Source: Stramenopiles sp. TOSAG23-3
Taxonomy: Eukaryota > Sar
DNA: 11,485 nt
Direction: 5' to 3'
NCBI GenBank assembly: GCA_900128585.1
Contig: LT642736.1
Span: forward strand, 1 to 11,485
The first letter of the stretch is position 1, and every line of letters starts with the position of its first letter. The notes under the pieces were generated by a model, which saw nothing but the letters and a program-made list of their open reading frames with translations, searched no databases and was not told the DNA's origin. The translations under genes and the position numbers were made by a program. This document shows positions 7,391-11,485 of the stretch, piece by piece.

Positions 7391-10300
7391 TTACAGCGTT
7401 TCCTGAAATATACCCCGAACTGCATTTAAGGAACCAGATTCATGCGTAACCTCAATGAGCGGTTTCGACCGAGAAGGTGATGCCTGAATAAGGAACGGGG
7501 ATGACTGCACGATGTTATCTTTTGCGAAAACGACATCGCTTAAATCGTCGATTGCAATTCCGCAATGGTATTTCGTCACAGGGTCCGTGTCTTCGAATGC
7601 CAATTGTTCCAAAAGGCTCGTCATCGACAAAAATTGTTCTTTTGGTAATATTGGTTGTGGCGTATTTTTGCATACTACCGCAATCGATCTAAGTAAATAG
7701 ACAGCACCACGACGAACGAGAAGTACAGATTCATTGCTGTCTCCCACAGTTTCAGATTCGTGCACAATAATGCCCAGGGCTAATTGAGAAACTTTGGAGC
7801 AGTATTTCGTTGCATGTTTTCCAAGAACCAACATAATATCTGCTAAATTTGATAAGCAGCTGGCACGAAATGCAGACCATTGTGCACTGAATGGAATATC
7901 AGATGATTTCGCTTTGGCATTAACAGCGGGATCGATGCAGTCAAACATATAGTCTTGCATATGTGCACGGGCTGAGCTTGGATACGAGAATGCGTCGATC
8001 AGACTTGGAGCATAATGCGGCAGCGTGTCCCCGCACCTTCGAGCTGCTGCTGCCAAAACTTCTCCAACCTTGCATCGATCGTTCAAATTCAAACACGGAC
8101 CACTGCTAGATATATCGGTTTTCTTGTTCAATTCAAATGTGCGCAGTAAAATGGGGAAAACGATCGGGGGTGATATACTTGCTGCCGTGCTCAATGCTTG
8201 CACCGCTGCCAAGTAAACGTAGCTCTCGTCTTCTCGCAACAACTCCAACAGATGTCTCACCAAAACTGGCACAATAACTGCCTTCAAAGGATTTTTCGGA
8301 AGACTGTTTGCCATAAAACGATTTATACGTTGCAAAGCATACGCACGCATTGCTACATCTTCATGCTGTAATTGTGAAAAAGCCCCTTGGTATATTTTTA
8401 TCGTTTGCTCATCATTGCTTGCTTCCAGTGTATCTTCGAGGGCAGCATCAAGGCTACCCAGTCCTGACTCAGATATTTTCCTTTGATGGCGTTCAATCCG
8501 AGAAAGCAGTAGAAGTACGCGAAGTGCAATTGCTTTGTCTGATATTTCAATTGAGGGGTACAACGATAAAGTTTCTAATATCGCCTCCAAATCATTCAAA
8601 GTCTTTCGCAATTCAGGGGGAAATTTTGCAATGCTTTTGTTTTCAACCTTGGAGTTCCAACCGTAGTCTGCGGCATCTTGAAGCAATAATTCCAATATGC
8701 TAAAACATATATTAGCAGTAGATTCCATCGAGATAGATTCATGTAATCCCGATTGAATCTCAAATGTACCGGTATGATTCGCCCCTGAATTCAGTCCTTG
8801 CTCAGCTGAGAAAGGATCTCTTGCCAAGCCAATCTGTGTACGGGCAAAGGAGGTTTCGAGGTTTAGGGAACCTAATTCATGATCCTTGTCGAAAATTTCA
8901 CTCGACGGCAATAATGTTTTTACAAATCTTTCCAAAATTGTAACGATGCTGTCTGCAACACGGCCTTTATCACGCAAAAACGATCCTGATCCCATGCTCT
9001 CACAAATTTTAATCAACAGATTAAACACAATAATATCTTTGGCATGAGTGCCGCACAATATTTCCGACATCTGATCGAACGCAGTACACTGATTTGATTG
9101 AGGCTTTGGCTTGATAGAAATATCGTTTAGGTCATATAATTCTTTTTCGATCTCATTCATGACAATAGCGTTGGCATCATTCCACAGAACTGTGTCTCTC
9201 TTGATTTTAGTATCAACAGAATCAAACCCACCAGAAATTCGCAATAAAAGACAAAAAAAATAATTCGGTAATTTTGTCTCCTGTACTTTCTTCGACTGGA
9301 CTAGCTCAAAAATTGTGTCACAGAACTCGGTGGAGTAATTCACAGGTGATGCCATGGTACCCTGTACACTGCCATTTCCACTTTTTGTTGTCTTCATAGA
9401 AATGCACCCCGTCTCACCGCGGCATAACTGCATTTGCAAAGCTGAGTGATCGTCTTGCGCACTTTCAGCGCTGTGCTGGAAGGTACCATGGATCTGAATT
9501 AAATCTACCAAATCGAAAGCAGCCTTGTTGTGTTCACTGTGAGACAAAAGCTGCTCCAATGCTGTGCGCAAAATAGAAGTAGTCCCACTTTTGGTACTTT
9601 TACTAAACGTATAAAGACGAAATATTCCCAACAGAAACAATTCCCTGATCTTCAGTATCGCGGCTTTTGAAGGAGGCAGCGTTTGCAAAAATACATTCAT
9701 GCGCAAAAGTTCCAATTCAATTTCTGCTTCATTGAATACAGTTGCATCTCCCATATCCGAAACCCCTTCTATTCCATTTTTTTTCATACCAGCATAATAC
9801 AGGCAGGGAAATAAAATAAAAAGAAAGTGGCTAGAACATGATGTGTGTTTGTTTGTATCGCGGGGCCCCTTCGCGTCTTGCTCACAAACAGCTTTGCATA
9901 CTTCACCGCACAACACGACACCAGTGCTAGTTCGGTATTTTCCCCGCACTAGTTTCTCGTGCATCGACTTCAATTGTTTGAAAATAGAGGAATAGAATTT
10001 GAAGGCTGGGAATCTAGTTTTTAAAGACGCAGTGGGGTACGTCGTAAAAACTCTTACAACATGCAGAAGGGGAGAGAGATCTTCTAAAGATGCAATTTCA
10101 CCCTCAGCGTAGGTATTTATTTCGCCATTGGCCACGTTCGCTCCGTTCTCAGCACTATTTTCTTCGTATTGGTTGCTGTAAGGGACATTAAGAGTCCCCA
10201 AAAATTGCTTTGCAATTATTTCCACACCCTGCATATGTTTGCCCACCAATATTTTATTTAGCATTTTTTCGCATATGTGCTGACCAAAACTACGATTGGT

Positions 10301-11191
10301 CTGAATTGACAGCAGTGACATGATCCCATAAGCAATTGAAGCTAGAGAAAGCGGTTCAATTTGCAGCGATAAAGACGAGGGTGGGTCTGAGAGAACTGAT
10401 GGCGCAACGCCACTGGTGTGATCGATTTTGCTGGTAACACAGTTTTTCAGTAGCGCCTTGGCATCTGCAACAGGTGTTTTTCCTGCAGCTAATTTAAAAA
10501 CCCCGGCGAGCAACAATGGCACATGATCTTGCAGCAGAGCAACAAAAGATCCCTGGTTTGCCAAGAACCAAACAGTGTCCACAATACGCCAAAGGCATAG
10601 GTGTTGTTTCCCCCTTTCCACTGCTGGTTTGTCCAGGGACTTTGAAGATTTAATTCTATGAAACAAAAGTGATTTTCCGTTTTCGACGAACGCGTCACTA
10701 AGCTTGAAAAATGGCTTGTTTTGGGATATAAACTTCTCCACTTTTGTACTCTGTTGCTGGCCACCCTTCGATTTGTACGCCGCTATGTTTATACCAGACA
10801 AAACGTGAGGGGCTATTCCCCAGTGGGTTATTAACACCAACGCACTATTAACTAAACAAAGTTGTCTCAAACTGACCAAACCCGGCGGGGCGCTCTTATT
10901 ACTCTTGTTGTGATTGTTCCTATCGATCTGTTTACCCAGCGAGCGACTCACTACAGCTAGTTCTCGCAACAATATCACTAATTCGCCCAGGGAAGCATCC
11001 ACAAAAGCGTAGAAAGTTTCGATGTCCTCATATTCACAAACATTTATTACCCCCCCGTTTTGACTGTAATCTTTCGCAATAGCCCGTACACGGGTGAGGC
11101 AGTCTTCGATGTTTTCGAAAGAGGCATTCTGCCTTTCCTCCAACGACTGTTGCGAAGACATTGTCAAGTCTAATACATTTTGTACTTCCAT
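7391..11191 (-). CDS. TANGO6: TANGO6/RTP1-like HEAT-repeat protein
   Basis: A helical-repeat protein of 1266 residues, somewhat longer than the animal (about 1100) and yeast (about 980) relatives as I recall them. Yeast Rtp1 acts in assembly and nuclear import of RNA polymerase II with Rpb subunits; animal TANGO6 was named for effects on secretion and Golgi organisation. The N-terminal part has LRQLCLVNSALVL (108-120), then a GIAPHVLSGI segment (125-134) like the family's GLCPYLxPGV. The C-terminal third shows the RTP1_C1-type region (about 916-1021) with EDVAMRAYALQRI and EDESYVYLAAVQALS, then CKVGEVLAAAARRCGD (1040-1055), and the RTP1_C2-type region with FRASCLSNLADIM (1108-1120), RRGAVYLLRS (1160-1169) and a closing YHCGIAIDDLSDVV helix. 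The middle is divergent, with Ser/Asn-rich insertions. The ATG at 11189-11191 is the first; Met11 is an alternative. No intron interrupts it. Confidence 0.85.
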   Translation of the reverse strand: MEVQNVLDLTMSSQQSLEERQNASFENIEDCLTRVRAIAKDYSQNGGVINVCEYEDIETFYAFVDASLGELVILLRELAVVSRSLGKQIDRNNHNKSNKSAPPGLVSLRQLCLVNSALVLITHWGIAPHVLSGINIAAYKSKGGQQQSTKVEKFISQNKPFFKLSDAFVENGKSLLFHRIKSSKSLDKPAVERGKQHLCLWRIVDTVWFLANQGSFVALLQDHVPLLLAGVFKLAAGKTPVADAKALLKNCVTSKIDHTSGVAPSVLSDPPSSLSLQIEPLSLASIAYGIMSLLSIQTNRSFGQHICEKMLNKILVGKHMQGVEIIAKQFLGTLNVPYSNQYEENSAENGANVANGEINTYAEGEIASLEDLSPLLHVVRVFTTYPTASLKTRFPAFKFYSSIFKQLKSMHEKLVRGKYRTSTGVVLCGEVCKAVCEQDAKGPRDTNKHTSCSSHFLFILFPCLYYAGMKKNGIEGVSDMGDATVFNEAEIELELLRMNVFLQTLPPSKAAILKIRELFLLGIFRLYTFSKSTKSGTTSILRTALEQLLSHSEHNKAAFDLVDLIQIHGTFQHSAESAQDDHSALQMQLCRGETGCISMKTTKSGNGSVQGTMASPVNYSTEFCDTIFELVQSKKVQETKLPNYFFCLLLRISGGFDSVDTKIKRDTVLWNDANAIVMNEIEKELYDLNDISIKPKPQSNQCTAFDQMSEILCGTHAKDIIVFNLLIKICESMGSGSFLRDKGRVADSIVTILERFVKTLLPSSEIFDKDHELGSLNLETSFARTQIGLARDPFSAEQGLNSGANHTGTFEIQSGLHESISMESTANICFSILELLLQDAADYGWNSKVENKSIAKFPPELRKTLNDLEAILETLSLYPSIEISDKAIALRVLLLLSRIERHQRKISESGLGSLDAALEDTLEASNDEQTIKIYQGAFSQLQHEDVAMRAYALQRINRFMANSLPKNPLKAVIVPVLVRHLLELLREDESYVYLAAVQALSTAASISPPIVFPILLRTFELNKKTDISSSGPCLNLNDRCKVGEVLAAAARRCGDTLPHYAPSLIDAFSYPSSARAHMQDYMFDCIDPAVNAKAKSSDIPFSAQWSAFRASCLSNLADIMLVLGKHATKYCSKVSQLALGIIVHESETVGDSNESVLLVRRGAVYLLRSIAVVCKNTPQPILPKEQFLSMTSLLEQLAFEDTDPVTKYHCGIAIDDLSDVVFAKDNIVQSSPFLIQASPSRSKPLIEVTHESGSLNAVRGIFQETL

Positions 11192-11280
11192 GACAAAGCA
11201 ACAAAACCACTATATTCGGTAAGGTCCTTGTGTCTTTTTGTAGTTTCTCTTTCACGAATCATTACTTAATGTAAAATAAA

Positions 11281-11400
11281 ATGATCAACTCTTGCTTCGT
11301 AATTGTTTTTAGTCTTCTTCTACCTTTCGTAATAGTCAAAATAATAATTCCGTGGTTGTTGTTGCTTCTCTCTGCTGCTGCTCTTCTTCTTCTTCTTTAA
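11281..11400 (+). CDS. Doubtful small hydrophobic ORF, 39 residues
   Basis: An ATG at 11281 opens 39 codons to a TAA at 11398-11400. The product is almost wholly hydrophobic, with VIVFSLLLPFVIV and then PWLLLLLSAAALLLLL, which would span a membrane once or twice. The leucine run is read from the CTT/CTG microsatellite, so the hydrophobicity may be only a by-product of simple sequence. It would diverge from TANGO6 with 89 bases between starts. I do not recognise it and think it is more likely non-coding. Confidence 0.12.
   Translation: MINSCFVIVFSLLLPFVIVKIIIPWLLLLLSAAALLLLL
11355..11397. repeat. Compound trinucleotide microsatellite (GTT/CTG/CTT)
   Basis: Successive short runs of GTT (about 3 units), CTG (about 3 units at 11372-11381) and CTT (5 units at 11383-11397) form a pyrimidine-rich tract. 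On the TANGO6 sense strand it is a purine-rich GAA/CAG tract, probably within the promoter or leader. Confidence 0.8.
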
Positions 11401-11485
11401 AAAAAGGTAATAATAAAAAAATATTATACCTGATGCTCTGTAAATGCTGTGGTCTTCTTCATTTTTTTCGTCGAGGAAAATAAAA

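Larger units (their letters stand above)
11192..11485. other. Upstream region of TANGO6
   Basis: About 294 bases reaching the right edge. They should hold the TANGO6 leader and promoter. The sequence is AT-rich near the gene, then pyrimidine-rich (11310-11400), then AT-rich again. On the minus strand a 12-codon ORF starts at 11462 (MKKTTAFTEHQV, stop at 11424) and could be an upstream ORF or first-exon fragment; it has no support beyond being open. Confidence 0.5.

Noticed and set aside
9770-9850. A hydrophobic, T-rich stretch in TANGO6 (about residues 452-470) considered as a membrane segment or unspliced intron
   Set aside because: It is short, interrupted by Pro and Tyr, lacks clear splice signals and stays in frame with the flanking protein; a buried HEAT helix is simpler.

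Overview
The window is nuclear DNA of a eukaryote with few introns. It holds four large protein genes, all conserved eukaryotic housekeeping families. Two of them, POLD1 (1119 codons) and a TANGO6/RTP1 homologue (1266 codons), read without any interruption. Genes are separated by roughly 0.26 to 1.0 kb of visibly AT-rich DNA. A unicellular or otherwise compact eukaryote such as a protist or alga would fit; the sequence alone does not let me name the lineage. No ribosomal or transfer RNA, CRISPR array, transposase or prophage gene was seen.

Layout from left to right. (1) Positions 2-1438, plus strand: the C-terminal 478 residues of a condensin I HEAT-repeat subunit (CAP-G/NCAPG), cut by the window edge. 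(2) 1439-1698: a convergent intergenic spacer carrying copy A of a dispersed repeat. (3) 1699-5058, minus strand: the complete catalytic subunit of DNA polymerase delta (POLD1/POL3), with intact exonuclease, polymerase and metal-binding motifs. (4) 5059-6063: about 1 kb of AT-rich divergent intergenic DNA with a GGTACC palindrome cluster and a small tandem repeat. (5) 6064-7086, plus strand: a NAP/SET-family histone chaperone-like protein with an unexpected C-terminal hydrophobic segment. (6) 7087-7390: a second convergent spacer carrying copy B of the dispersed repeat. (7) 7391-11191, minus strand: a TANGO6/RTP1-like HEAT-repeat protein. (8) 11192-11485: leader DNA upstream of that gene, with a pyrimidine-rich microsatellite and a doubtful 39-codon hydrophobic ORF.

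Three of the four genes serve chromosomes: condensation (CAP-G), replication (POLD1) and probably histone handling (NAP/SET-like). POLD1 and the NAP/SET-like gene diverge from one spacer and could share S-phase control, but this is inference. TANGO6/RTP1 belongs to RNA polymerase assembly or import and secretory organisation, and has no evident tie to the others.

I found no new multigene system. The observations most worth checking are the apparent tail-anchored NAP/SET protein and the dispersed repeat sitting in both convergent spacers next to the 3' end of the leftward gene.
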